Assembly (NCBI GenBank): GCA_019753105.1
Contig: JAIELJ010000005.1
Span: 62,001 to 126,000 of the forward strand
DNA: 64,000 nt
Direction: 5' to 3'
Origin: Hyphomonadaceae bacterium
Lineage (GTDB): Bacteria; Pseudomonadota; Alphaproteobacteria; Caulobacterales; Aquidulcibacteraceae
Both the position numbers and the translations under genes were made by a program. How positions within the stretch are numbered: position 1 is the stretch's first letter; each line of letters opens with the position of its first letter. Under the pieces are notes generated by a model, which made no database searches, had not been told where the DNA came from, and saw nothing but the letters and a program-made list of their open reading frames with translations. This document shows positions 1-7,617 of this stretch, in pieces.

Positions 1-1
1 C

Positions 2-850
2 ACAATGGAGCGTCTCGGAATGGGCGCGCTTCTGGGCGTCGCTCAAGGCAGCGCACGCCCGGGCCGTCTCGTCACGATGGTGTGGAACGGCTCAAGCGAC
101 AAAAAGGGCAAGCCCGTCGCTCTCGTCGGCAAAGGCGTCACGTTCGATACGGGCGGCATTTCGCTGAAGCCGGGCGCAGGCATGGACGAAATGAAGGGCG
201 ACATGGGCGGCGCCGCCGCTGTCGCTGGCGCGATGAAGGCAATCGCGCTGCGGAAGGCAAAGGCCAATGTCGTCGGCGTTGTGGCGCTGGTGGAGAATAT
301 GCCGGGCGCCAACGCACAGCGCCCTGGCGATATCGTCACGACGATGTCCGGCCAAACCATCGAAGTGTTGAACACCGACGCTGAAGGCCGTCTCATCCTG
401 GCCGATGCGGTTTGGTACGCGCAGGATAAGTACGATCCGAGCGCGGTCATCGATCTTGCGACACTTACGGGCGCAGTGATCGTAGCACTCGGCAACGAGC
501 ACGCTGGCCTCTTCTCCAACGATGAAGATTTGGCGCAGGCGATTACGTCCGCAGCGACCGCCGAAGGCGAGCCCGTTTGGCGCCTGCCGCTCAATGCCGC
601 CTATGACAAGCTGATCGACACGCCGAACGCCGACATGAAGAACATCGCCGGCAAGCCGGTTGCTGGTTCGATCGTCGGCGCACAGTTCGTGAAGCGTTTT
701 GTCAAAGACGGCACACCGTGGGCACACCTCGATATCGCCGGCACCGCCTGGAAGTCCGGCCCGTACGAAGATCCGCTCTCGCCTGCTTGGGCGACTGGCT
801 ATGGCGTGCGCTTGCTCAACAGGCTGATCGCTAATCGCTACGAGGATTGA
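2..850 (+). CDS. pepA: Leucyl aminopeptidase (M17), 3' part, truncated by the window edge
   Basis: This is the C-terminal catalytic domain of a cytosolic M17 leucyl aminopeptidase, which removes N-terminal residues from peptides with two metal ions. The reading frame is open to the left edge, so the ATG at 5 is internal and the true start lies outside the window. The visible 282 residues carry the metal and active-site motifs [15 protein letters not shown] and [13 protein letters not shown], followed by the usual C-terminal part with HLDIAGTAW and a TGYGVRLL ending. The stop overlaps the start of the next small membrane gene (TGATGA), so the two are probably cotranscribed with holC. The family call is firm; only the N-terminal domain cannot be seen. 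Confidence 0.95.
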   Translation, partial: TMERLGMGALLGVAQGSARPGRLVTMVWNGSSDKKGKPVALVGKGVTFDTGGISLKPGAGMDEMKGDMGGAAAVAGAMKAIALRKAKANVVGVVALVENMPGANAQRPGDIVTTMSGQTIEVLNTDAEGRLILADAVWYAQDKYDPSAVIDLATLTGAVIVALGNEHAGLFSNDEDLAQAITSAATAEGEPVWRLPLNAAYDKLIDTPNADMKNIAGKPVAGSIVGAQFVKRFVKDGTPWAHLDIAGTAWKSGPYEDPLSPAWATGYGVRLLNRLIANRYED

Positions 851-1074
851 TGACAGAACCCGCGCCACCCCAAGACCGTTTCTGGGTCTCACTCGTGAAT
901 TTGCTTCTGGCGCTCGCGGTGATCTGGGGTGGAGCAGCGTTGATCATGAGCGCGCCGATGGGGGCGAATGACTGGGTCGGCATAGGCCCGCTCTTCATTG
1001 TCCCGGGCGTCTTTCTTCTGTTTATCGGCGTGGTGTTGGTCGTCACTATGCTTAGTCGAAAAAGCCAGGACTAG
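850..1074 (+). CDS. Small two-helix membrane protein, unknown function
   Basis: A 74-residue protein with two hydrophobic helices, at about residues 11-31 (LVNLLLALAVIWGGAALIM) and 46-68 (PLFIVPGVFLLFIGVVLVVTM), joined by a short polar loop, and a basic C-terminus (SRKSQD). I chose the ATG at 850, which overlaps the pepA stop by one base, rather than the TTG at 847 used by the ORF track. It is followed within 5 bases by holC, so it sits in a pepA-x-holC operon. I do not recognise a named family. Conservation of the position would be the best clue to its role. Confidence 0.75.
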   Translation: MTEPAPPQDRFWVSLVNLLLALAVIWGGAALIMSAPMGANDWVGIGPLFIVPGVFLLFIGVVLVVTMLSRKSQD

Positions 1075-1078
1075 GCCG

Positions 1079-1534
1079 ATGGCTGAACTCTGGTTCTACC
1101 ATCTTGAGCGCAGCGACCTTGAACGTGCGCTGCCGCCCTTGTTGGAGAAGTGTCTGCAGCGCGGTTGGCGGGCGCTTGTGCGCGGCGGTTTGTCGGAGCG
1201 GCTGGACTCTCTCGATGCGACGCTGTGGAGCTACAAGGACGAGAGCTTCTTGCCGCACGCTGTCGATGGCGGCGCAGGTGTTGATCCCTCGCGCCAGCCC
1301 ATTTTGCTGACGGGCAAAGGCGGCAACCCAAACGGTGCGCAAGTGCTCTTTCTGATCGATGGCGCCGAACCCGGAGACATTAGCGGCTTTGAGCGCGCTT
1401 GCCTCGTCTTCGACGGGCGCGACGAAGCTGCCTTGGTTTCGGCCCGTTCGCGCTGGAAAGAGGCCAAAGAGAGCGGCATTGTCGCGACTTACTGGTTCGA
1501 AAGCGGAGATGGGAAGTGGGAGAAAAAGGGCTGA
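1079..1534 (+). CDS. holC: DNA polymerase III chi subunit
   Basis: HolC (chi) belongs to the clamp-loader complex and links the polymerase to single-stranded-DNA-binding protein. The 151-residue product starts MAELWFYHLERSDLERALPPLLEK, typical of chi, and keeps the LLEKCLQRGWRALVRG segment and the later VLFLIDGAEP strand. The ATG at 1079 is used; the longer ORF start at 998 would run through the upstream membrane gene. The pepA-holC order is common in Proteobacteria and supports the call. Its 3' end overlaps the likely GTG start of the first I78-type lipoprotein gene. Confidence 0.9.
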   Translation: MAELWFYHLERSDLERALPPLLEKCLQRGWRALVRGGLSERLDSLDATLWSYKDESFLPHAVDGGAGVDPSRQPILLTGKGGNPNGAQVLFLIDGAEPGDISGFERACLVFDGRDEAALVSARSRWKEAKESGIVATYWFESGDGKWEKKG

Positions 1535-1845
1535 TCCGGGCGCTCGCGGGCGTTGCGCTTTTAGCGCTGGCCGCGTGCGCGTCACCGGCGCCGACCAATC
1601 GCGATCTTGAGCGTTTGGGCCGCAACTATGAGGATTCCGGCGTCAGCCCGCTCGCCGATCGCGGCGCAAGCTGCGGCGCCAACCAACATACGGCGCGGAT
1701 CGGCACTGCGATCGCCGATTGGACCCCGCCTGCGGGGGCGCGCGTTATCCGCCCAGGAACGCCGGTCACACGCGATTTCCGCCGTGAGCGGTTGAACGTC
1801 ATCGTCGACGCCGAAGGGCGTATTACTTCGTTGGAGTGTTACTAA
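1516..1845 (+). CDS. I78-type peptidase-inhibitor lipoprotein, copy 1
   Basis: First of three tandem paralogues. The product is about 109 residues: a lipoprotein signal (LIRALAGVALLALAACAS, lipobox LAAC) followed by one I78-like inhibitor domain. That domain has a cysteine near its start (SCGANQ), the RVIRPGTPVTRDFRRERLNV core with the ITSLEC end. Members of MEROPS family I78 inhibit serine peptidases. I prefer the GTG at 1516, inside the end of holC and preceded by a GGAGATGGGAA ribosome site, because the ORF-track start at 1399 is antisense-like coding noise. The stop overlaps the next start (TAATG). Confidence 0.8.
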   Translation: MGEKGLIRALAGVALLALAACASPAPTNRDLERLGRNYEDSGVSPLADRGASCGANQHTARIGTAIADWTPPAGARVIRPGTPVTRDFRRERLNVIVDAEGRITSLECY

Positions 1846-2165
1846 TGATCCGCGCCTCTTTGTTTGCATTCGCCCTGCTGGCCGCCGCTTGTACGCCGCC
1901 GGCTGAAACGCCGCCGGAGCAACCCGTGGCCGAAGAACCGACCGCGCTGCCGCAAACCGCCGCTGAAGCGACCGCGCAAGATACGTGCGGCGCAGCCCAG
2001 TATCGCGATCTTGTCGGCCAGAACTTCGCCGCCGTCTCGCTGCCGGCCGGCAACAACATCCGCATCATTCAGCCTGACACGATGGTGACGCAGGATTTCA
2101 GCCCTACGCGGATCAACATGATCGTCGGCGCTGACGGCATCATCACCGCGTTCGAGTGCTACTAA
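1845..2165 (+). CDS. I78-type peptidase-inhibitor lipoprotein, copy 2
   Basis: Second paralogue, 106 residues, starting at the ATG that overlaps the previous stop. The signal MIRASLFAFALLAAACTPP has a clear lipobox (LAAAC), then a proline/glutamate-rich linker of about 35 residues and an I78-like domain (DTCGAAQYRDLVGQ, then IRIIQPDTMVTQDFSPTRIN and ITAFECY). The paired cysteines at the start and end of the domain occur in all three copies. The long linker would let the inhibitor domain reach into the periplasm from the membrane anchor. Which protease it acts on is not known from the sequence. Confidence 0.82.
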   Translation: MIRASLFAFALLAAACTPPAETPPEQPVAEEPTALPQTAAEATAQDTCGAAQYRDLVGQNFAAVSLPAGNNIRIIQPDTMVTQDFSPTRINMIVGADGIITAFECY

Positions 2166-2167
2166 AG

Positions 2168-2464
2168 ATGCGCGCGCTGATCATTGCAGCCTTCGTTGGT
2201 TTGGCGTCGGCGTGTGCGAGCACGCCGACGCCGCCAGCGTCAGCGCCGGACACTGCTGAAGAGGCCACACAGGCCGATACATGCGGCATCGCCCGCTTCC
2301 GGCATTTGATCGGCACGCGCGCCGATCAGATTGACCGGGCGACGTTGCCGGCAGGCACGCGCGTCATCACGCCGGATATGGCCGTCACCATGGATTTCCG
2401 GGCCGATCGCCTGAACATCATGGTCGGCACAAACGGCGTCGTTGGCTCGATGCGCTGCTTCTGA
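2168..2464 (+). CDS. I78-type peptidase-inhibitor lipoprotein, copy 3
   Basis: Third paralogue, 98 residues, from the ATG at 2168. The signal MRALIIAAFVGLASACAS has a lipobox (LASAC). After a short linker comes the domain DTCGIARFRHLIGTRADQI, then TRVITPDMAVTMDFRADRLN, ending SMRCF. It is the copy closest to the family consensus (LIG, LPAGTRVI, MDFRADRLN). It starts 2 bases after the stop of copy 2 and ends the gene cluster; the next gene, ndk, has its own promoter. Confidence 0.82.
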   Translation: MRALIIAAFVGLASACASTPTPPASAPDTAEEATQADTCGIARFRHLIGTRADQIDRATLPAGTRVITPDMAVTMDFRADRLNIMVGTNGVVGSMRCF

Positions 2465-2543
2465 GGGCACGCCTCAAAGGTGAAGAATTCGCGACGAGGC
2501 GGAATAGGGCGCCAGGTAGCGAAATCTGGCGCTCCTGTCGCAC

Positions 2544-2572
2544 TTGGCGAGTGCAGGTGCGAAGGTTATAGA
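2544..2572 (+). promoter_or_regulatory. Sigma-70-type promoter for ndk
   Basis: TTGGCG at 2544-2549 and TATAGA at 2567-2572 are separated by exactly 17 bases. The predicted start point would be near 2579, about 25 bases before the ndk ATG. This is read directly from the sequence with no experimental support. Confidence 0.5.
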
Positions 2573-2604
2573 CCGCGCTTCAAATCATGCCGGAGCGCAC
2601 AAAA

Positions 2605-3027
2605 ATGGCCGTCGAACGCACCTTCTCGATCATCAAGCCGGACGCGACCAAGCGTAACCTGACCGGCGCGATCAATGCCGTGATCGAAAAGTCGGGCCTG
2701 CGCATCGTCGCGCAAAAGCGCATCCAACTCTCGGAAGGCCAAGCCGAAGGCTTCTACGCCGTCCATAAAGAGCGCCCGTTCTTCCGCGATCTCGTGAACT
2801 TCATGATCACCGGCCCGGTCGTGGTCCAAGTGCTCGAAGGCGAGAACGCAGTTGCCGCCTATCGCGACATCATGGGCGCCACCAACCCGGCCAACGCCGC
2901 CGAGGGCACGATCCGCAAGCAGTTCGCGGAATCGATCGAAGCCAATTCGGTGCACGGTTCGGACAGTCTCGAGAACGCCGCGCGCGAAATCGAGTTCTTC
3001 TTCCGTGACGACGAGATCGTCGGCTAA
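2605..3027 (+). CDS. ndk: Nucleoside diphosphate kinase
   Basis: Cytosolic enzyme that moves the gamma phosphate of ATP to other nucleoside diphosphates through a phosphohistidine. The 140-residue protein has the family start [18 protein letters not shown] and the active-site segment NSVHGSDS, in which the histidine is phosphorylated. I use the ATG at 2605 because GGAG lies 9 bases upstream and it gives the normal length; the ORF-track ATG at 2587 would add six residues not typical of the family. It is a single-gene unit between a good promoter and a strong terminator. Confidence 0.97.
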   Translation: MAVERTFSIIKPDATKRNLTGAINAVIEKSGLRIVAQKRIQLSEGQAEGFYAVHKERPFFRDLVNFMITGPVVVQVLEGENAVAAYRDIMGATNPANAAEGTIRKQFAESIEANSVHGSDSLENAAREIEFFFRDDEIVG

Positions 3028-3052
3028 GCCGCGTCTCACCGCAGAAATAAGA

Positions 3053-3087
3053 ACGGGCGCTCTCGTAAGGAGCGCCCGTTTCGTTTT
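3053..3087. terminator. Bidirectional intrinsic terminator between ndk and the convergent micro-gene
   Basis: A perfect 10-bp stem (ACGGGCGCTC / GAGCGCCCGT) with a 7-base loop is followed on the plus strand by TTCGTTTTT. On the minus strand the hairpin is followed by a T-rich TTCTTATTT stretch, so it can end transcription of both ndk and the convergent 38-residue gene. Confidence 0.85.
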
Positions 3088-3203
3088 TACTTCTTGCCGC
3101 CTTTGGGGCCGGGCTTGGCTGGGGCGGTCCCTTTGCCGGGCGCCGGGTTCTTCGTGCCCGTGCCGGTTTGCTTCGGCATCGAGCCGCCTGGTCCTTTTGC
3201 CAT
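3087..3203 (-). CDS. 38-residue lysine/glycine/proline-rich peptide, too short for the ORF track
   Basis: On the minus strand an ATG at 3203 opens a 38-codon frame starting MAKGPGGSMPKQTGTGTKNP and ending PAKPGPKGGKK. The start is preceded by a good ribosome site (GAGGAGCGCTGACA). The frame ends exactly where the shared terminator begins, which is what a real small gene would do. The peptide is strongly basic, has no hydrophobic stretch and is low in complexity, so it should be disordered; nucleic-acid or ribosome binding is possible but only a guess. I do not recognise a named family. Confidence 0.65.
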   Translation of the reverse strand: MAKGPGGSMPKQTGTGTKNPAPGKGTAPAKPGPKGGKK

Positions 3204-3266
3204 TGTCAGCGCTCCTCTGGTTCGTTTGCGCGGACGAATCCTACGCCCGCGTTTTGAAACGCGCCA

Positions 3267-4076
3267 CTATTTGCGCGCGATGATTTCCAACACGAGCGGC
3301 GTCACCATAAGCGTGCCCGGCTGTTGGCTCACGCGTTCAAACTCATCGCGCATGTCCTTGGCCATTTGCGGGGTGATGCGATCGAGTTCGAGCAGGCGGT
3401 CGATGTGGATGTCGAAAAATCCAATCGGCCAGCGCCAGACATTATCGTCCTTGGAGACGACGTCGACATAAGGCTTCAGGAACTCGACCTTGAGGCCCAT
3501 TTCGGTGAGCCAAGCCGGCAGATGGCGCGCGATGTCGGGCTCGCCGCCAGAGGCGCGCCAGTTCGCGGAGACCTCATCGACGAACTTCTCGAAGTTCGGC
3601 GCAGGCGGGGCGAGCTTCCAGGTTTGGTAATCGATGTATTCGTGGAAAACGAGCGCGCCGCCCGGCTTCACTGCATCGACCAGTTTTTTCAGTGCCTCTT
3701 TCGGCTTCGGCAGGAACGCGAATATCCAGCGCGCCCAGGCGGCGTCGGCGCCGCCGACTGGAATCGCGTCAGTCATAACGTCGACCTCGTGCGCCTTCAC
3801 TTGGCTGAAGCCGCGCGCCTTCGCTTGCGCTTCCAGCGTATCGAGAAAGCGACGCGAGCGTTCGAGTGCATGCACCGCGCCGTGCGGGCCGACCATTTCG
3901 GCGAGATCCATTGTTGCGAAGCCCGGCCCCGCACCGAAATCGATCACCTTGCAGCCATCGCCAATCTTTGCGCGCGCCCACGCTTCGAGCGCACGCGGTC
4001 GCCAGACGCGGTGTTGGAACCCAAGCCGGTAAATCTCGTCATCGTGGGTGCCGAGAACGTAATCGCGTTCAGCCAT
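3267..4076 (-). CDS. SAM-dependent methyltransferase (class I)
   Basis: A 269-residue class I methyltransferase. The S-adenosylmethionine-binding motif I is VIDFGAGPGFAT at about residues 44-55, followed by the acidic loop with ALERS and the later DAAWARWIFAFLPKP and KPGGALVFHEY strands that form motifs IV-VI. The start is the ATG at 4076, preceded by AGGAGA; the ORF-track start would add 23 residues. The substrate cannot be told: the AWARWIFAFLP and VFHEYIDYQTW segments suggest a small-molecule methylase rather than an RNA or DNA enzyme. It runs alone on the minus strand. Confidence 0.85.
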   Translation of the reverse strand: MAERDYVLGTHDDEIYRLGFQHRVWRPRALEAWARAKIGDGCKVIDFGAGPGFATMDLAEMVGPHGAVHALERSRRFLDTLEAQAKARGFSQVKAHEVDVMTDAIPVGGADAAWARWIFAFLPKPKEALKKLVDAVKPGGALVFHEYIDYQTWKLAPPAPNFEKFVDEVSANWRASGGEPDIARHLPAWLTEMGLKVEFLKPYVDVVSKDDNVWRWPIGFFDIHIDRLLELDRITPQMAKDMRDEFERVSQQPGTLMVTPLVLEIIARK

Positions 4077-4353
4077 GAGATGTCTCCTGAGCCGAAGATA
4101 TAGGCGCGCGCCAAAGCTGCGTCTCGCCAGAAGCGGACCGGCCAAGTGTCAGGAGACGGGGACGCAGACGTGTAAATGGTCTTTCGTCTGATGCCGGCCC
4201 TTCGAGGACATTCGGTGTGTAAAGCGCATGCGGCTGGCGCCAGTGCCCTGCACTCAGTGGTTGGTGGTCCGAGTGTGCGGTACCTAACCGGCAATGCTCG
4301 AACCTATGGTACAATAACGTATAAGGACCTCGAATCGGTCTGCAGGTGCCGAA
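4077..4353. other. Intergenic stretch, no supported gene
   Basis: Between the methyltransferase start and the 71-residue frame there are 277 bases whose ORF-track hits look like noise. The right half (from about 4230) is visibly richer in A+T than the surroundings and contains TACAAT and TATAAG stretches near 4311-4324 that could be -10 elements, but I found no matching -35 box at normal spacing. Confidence 0.4.
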
Positions 4354-4569
4354 ATGAATTTCGACCGGTTGAGCGACGAAGGGCTGAGCGCCATCTTTAA
4401 CGAGCTCTATTTCGGGGGCTCTCGCGAAGGTTGGCGTTATGAGGATTTAAGCGGCGCTCAGATGCTCGCGTCGAAAGCTTTTACTTGGGCCCGACAAATT
4501 GATGACCATGGCAATGCCGGCGCCTGGACGTTGCTTCCTTGTTCGAAAGTTGAAGCACGTCGCCTGTGA
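4354..4569 (+). CDS. Hypothetical 71-residue protein, orphan
   Basis: The frame MNFDRLSDEGLSAIFNELYFGG continues through REGWRYEDLSGAQ and looks like real protein for at least the first 54 residues: alternating acidic and hydrophobic residues and sensible codon use. The tail (AGAWTLLPCSKVEARRL) looks less natural, so the gene could be frameshifted or end early. An AGGTG lies 5 bases before the ATG as a weak ribosome site. It stands alone between two minus-strand genes in a slightly A+T-rich patch, which may indicate acquired DNA. I recognise no family. Confidence 0.4.
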   Translation: MNFDRLSDEGLSAIFNELYFGGSREGWRYEDLSGAQMLASKAFTWARQIDDHGNAGAWTLLPCSKVEARRL

Positions 4570-4624
4570 AGCCGCCGCACATCGGATGTACCCTCGCGCA
4601 GATCGGACGCTACTCGCAGCGGGG

Positions 4625-5356
4625 CTAGTCGTCTTCGCCTTCGAAAGAATGCTCTCCCACTTCCGCGCCCAGTCCAGGGCTCGCTGAAGGTGGCTGCGTG
4701 ATGAGTGCGAGGCTGACACACGCGCCTGCGCTCAAGGCCACGATGAGTGCAACGAGACCTGCGCGCTTGGCGTCATCGCCGGGTTCGTCAGGGCGGCGGC
4801 GCTTGGCGCCTGTGATCATGGCGGGAACCAGCGCGTCTTTGGTTTTGAAAGACTCGACCACCACGCCGAGGATGTGAATCGCGACGAGGGCTTGCAGTGC
4901 GCGAAAGAGAGCCTCGTGAACCTCGGAGAGCTCCAGGCCCCATAAGCCGGCGAACGGACCCGCATTGGCCTCTCCGCCGCTGAACAAGCCGGTGAAGACG
5001 ATGCCTGCTGTGATTGCCAGCAGCAGAAACACCGCGACGCCGCCCAGCGGATTGTGTCCGAGGTGGCGCTTGGGTTGTTTCGAGAAAAGGTCGCGCACGT
5101 GTGCGATGATGGCCGAAGGGCCGGCCGCGAAGTCGGCGAAGCGTGCACGTTCTCCGCCTGCGAAGCCCCAGATCACGCGAAAGACGAGCAAGCCTGCGAT
5201 GGCTTCACCGGCGTAGCGATGCAGGCTTGCGGCTGCGCCTTCTTCTTCGCCAGTGAACCAAGCGACAACGACAAGCGCGAGCAGGCTCCAGTGAAACAGG
5301 CGTGTCGGCAGATCCCAGACGTGGACTTGGCGTTCGCCGTAGGCGATCGTGCTCAT
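4625..5356 (-). CDS. Cytochrome b561-type membrane protein
   Basis: A 243-residue di-haem membrane cytochrome of the b561 / Ni,Fe-hydrogenase b-subunit type, which moves electrons between soluble c-type carriers or quinones in the inner membrane. The N-terminal signature VHVWDLPTRLFHWSLL includes the likely haem ligand His22; further candidate ligands are His46 in SLHRYAG and the histidine in ALVAIHILGVVVE. Four helices form the haem core; a fifth hydrophobic segment near residues 205-225 leads to an acidic tail (GEHSFEGEDD). The ATG at 5356 has GGGAG upstream. No cytochrome c partner lies next to it. Confidence 0.88.
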   Translation of the reverse strand: MSTIAYGERQVHVWDLPTRLFHWSLLALVVVAWFTGEEEGAAASLHRYAGEAIAGLLVFRVIWGFAGGERARFADFAAGPSAIIAHVRDLFSKQPKRHLGHNPLGGVAVFLLLAITAGIVFTGLFSGGEANAGPFAGLWGLELSEVHEALFRALQALVAIHILGVVVESFKTKDALVPAMITGAKRRRPDEPGDDAKRAGLVALIVALSAGACVSLALITQPPSASPGLGAEVGEHSFEGEDD

Positions 5357-5464
5357 TGAGTGGCTCCCTCATGAAAGGCGCAGTCGGCGTCTTTCGCCAC
5401 TCATGCACCATCTGCGCTGACGGGCTCGTGACAGCCCCTGTCAGCGTTGCGTCAGCTTGTTACG

Positions 5465-5490
5465 CAACCCCGCGAGATCGCGGCCTGGTA
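5465..5490. repeat. 26-bp direct repeat, left copy
   Basis: CAACCCCGCGAGATCGCGGC-type sequence identical at 25 of 26 bases to 7619-7644. This copy is intergenic; the other forms the 3' end of the phosphatase gene. Read on the minus strand, it lies in a short frame that encodes ASHYQAAISRG, close to the phosphatase end AASYYQASISRG, so it looks like the remnant of a related gene end. Confidence 0.75.
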
Positions 5491-5627
5491 GTGACTGGCG
5501 CGATTAATGAATTTCGGGGACGGCATGTATTGTCGCCGAGGGCGATGTCGCGCCGGACGGGGATGCTCGAACGATAACGTGCCCGCATTTCCGGTTCTTT
5601 AGCGGAGGGGCGCTAAGACACCCCGAG

Positions 5628-7052
5628 ATGTTCGCCTATTTCGACGCCCTCTGGGAGCGATTGTCGGGTACGCCCGAGCTTGACGCTTCCTTGCTGCATG
5701 TCACGCGCAAGCGCTTGTTAACTTTCACAGCGCTGCTGACGATCGTCATCGCTACGATTTGGGTTGTGCTGACCAGCGGCAGCGTCATCGGCGGACGCCC
5801 CGTTGTGGCGTTCCTATGTGCGCTCACGCCGTTTGCGTTTGCGCCTTTCCCGTACTTGGCGCTGCGCTCGAAAATCAATTTAGACCTGCTCTGCCACGCC
5901 TACCTCGTCACACTCTACCTTATCGTGACGCTAACGGCCGCGACGCTCGGTGGTGTCGTCTCGACCACGTCATTCTTTCTCATGTTACTGCCGCTACTCG
6001 GCGCGCTGATGCTGGGCGCTCGCGTGGGTCTGGTTTGGGTGTTGGTCGTGACCTTGACCTATGCCGGCCTGCACCTCGCGCGCGAGGCGTTGCCGCCTTC
6101 GAGTTATGAGGCGCTGGGCGTTGCGCCAAACGATTGGTTGCGTATGGAGGATGTTTCCTTCTGGAACGCGGCCATGATGACGTTGCTGGCTCTGGCTGCG
6201 AGTCTTTCCGTCTCCAATTTTCGCGCAGTCGTTGGTAAGTCGAGCGCGTTGCTCATCGAAGCTGCCAACAATACGAGAGACGCCCGTCAGGGGCAGGCGG
6301 CGGCAGAGGAACTCGCCCGCTCGAAGTCCGAGTTCATCGCCAATGTGAGCCACGAACTGCGCACGCCCCTCAACGCCATTATTGGCTACAGCGAAATGTT
6401 GATCGAGGACGCCGATGAGAGTGGCGCCGGTGAAGCGGCCGCGGATAATCGCCGCGTGCTTGAAGCGGCGCTCAAGCTGCGCAGCATGGTGAACGATGTT
6501 CTGAAGCTTGCGGCGATCGACGCGGGAAAAATCAGCATCGACGTTGATGAATGCCGGCCGACAGAGTTTGTACAAGAGGCCGTTGATGCAATTGAGCCGT
6601 TTGCGCGCGCCAATGGCAATGAGATCCACATTGTCGACACAACAGAGCCGGGCGTGTGGCTGACAGACGGCGATAGGCTCAGCCTTTGTCTGCGCGGTTT
6701 GCTCTCCAACGCGGCGCGCTCGACAGCCAATGGCCGAATAGAGGTTCGCATCTCGCAGAGTGTTGGTGAGAGCATCTTCTTGCTGGTGATCGAGATCGAG
6801 GACAACGGCGTCAGTTTGGATCCGAACCGCTTGGCGGAGTTGTTTGAACCATTCAGCCAGCCTGACAGCGCCCAGACGCGGCACTTTGAGGGCATGGGTC
6901 TAGGGCTTGCGCTCAGCCAACGTATGGCGCGCTTGTTGGGTGGCGACGTGTCGGCCTCATGCGCGGCTGCGGGCGGCGCGTGCTTTCGCGTCGAAATTCC
7001 AGCGCGATTTTTCTCCAACGCGGCTTCTGCTGCGCCGCAGCGCGCGGCGTGA
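5628..7052 (+). CDS. Membrane sensor histidine kinase (orphan)
   Basis: A 474-residue sensor kinase. The first 200 residues hold five or six transmembrane helices with almost no periplasmic loop, so it probably senses something in or near the membrane. The HisKA domain contains FIANVSHELRTPLNAIIG with the phospho-acceptor His242. The ATPase domain has an N box (LLSNAARS), a slightly unusual G1 box (EDNGVSLD in place of DTGxGI) and a good G2 box (GMGLGLAL). There is no receiver domain and no response regulator nearby. The ATG at 5628 has no strong ribosome site. With the next gene it lies between two copies of a 26-bp repeat. Confidence 0.9.
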   Translation: MFAYFDALWERLSGTPELDASLLHVTRKRLLTFTALLTIVIATIWVVLTSGSVIGGRPVVAFLCALTPFAFAPFPYLALRSKINLDLLCHAYLVTLYLIVTLTAATLGGVVSTTSFFLMLLPLLGALMLGARVGLVWVLVVTLTYAGLHLAREALPPSSYEALGVAPNDWLRMEDVSFWNAAMMTLLALAASLSVSNFRAVVGKSSALLIEAANNTRDARQGQAAAEELARSKSEFIANVSHELRTPLNAIIGYSEMLIEDADESGAGEAAADNRRVLEAALKLRSMVNDVLKLAAIDAGKISIDVDECRPTEFVQEAVDAIEPFARANGNEIHIVDTTEPGVWLTDGDRLSLCLRGLLSNAARSTANGRIEVRISQSVGESIFLLVIEIEDNGVSLDPNRLAELFEPFSQPDSAQTRHFEGMGLGLALSQRMARLLGGDVSASCAAAGGACFRVEIPARFFSNAASAAPQRAA

Positions 7053-7139
7053 ACCACGTCCAAGACAGTTGAGTGATTGGATTGCGAATGGTTGGCCGTT
7101 CGCCGATCATGCGGGCCGGGGGAGTTTGGAGAGTCCGCC

Positions 7140-7559
7140 ATGGCAAAAAAGCCAGCGACGATGAAGGGAACGCCTGACGATCCTTGGGTGCTCAAGACTC
7201 CGCCGCTCACCTCAGAGTTCACAATGCATCGCGACGTGAAAGACGGAAAAGACGTGCTTGTCTGCACCGTCGGCAAGACCGTTCTATTGTATGATGCGCG
7301 CTGCCTGGACGATCTTCACAAGATGCTCAAGAAGCACGGCGACTGGATGGAGCTCGGCTCCGCCGACGAACAGAAGGACGCCAAAGACGGCACGGTTGAA
7401 GCGTGGGGCCGCTCAAGCAGCAATCCGATTGGCGGCTGGTACGGCCTCAAAAAGGGGTTGCGCGGACGTTTCGGCATGTACGTGCCGCCCTTAATGGAAG
7501 CCCTCGGGCTTGCGGAGGTCGAGCACAATCTGCGCGGCAATCGAATGCGAGCGATCTAA
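7140..7559 (+). CDS. Conserved protein of unknown function, 139 residues
   Basis: A soluble, compact protein beginning MAKKPATMKGTPDDPWVLKTPP, with a conserved-looking core (VLVCTVGKTVLLYDARCLDDL, DWMELGSADEQK, NPIGGWYGLKKGLRGRFGMY). The pattern is familiar from a family of bacterial proteins of unknown function that I associate with DUF6855; this name is from memory and not verified. The ATG at 7140 follows a GGAG-containing site; the ORF-track start would add 21 residues. It has no signal or membrane segment. It lies 87 bases after the kinase on the same strand and could be its downstream partner. Confidence 0.75.
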   Translation: MAKKPATMKGTPDDPWVLKTPPLTSEFTMHRDVKDGKDVLVCTVGKTVLLYDARCLDDLHKMLKKHGDWMELGSADEQKDAKDGTVEAWGRSSSNPIGGWYGLKKGLRGRFGMYVPPLMEALGLAEVEHNLRGNRMRAI

Positions 7560-7617
7560 ACTGGCGCCGTGTCGAACGTTGTTCTTCGGCCTAAATGCGG
7601 ACCCCGTGTCTGTTCAC

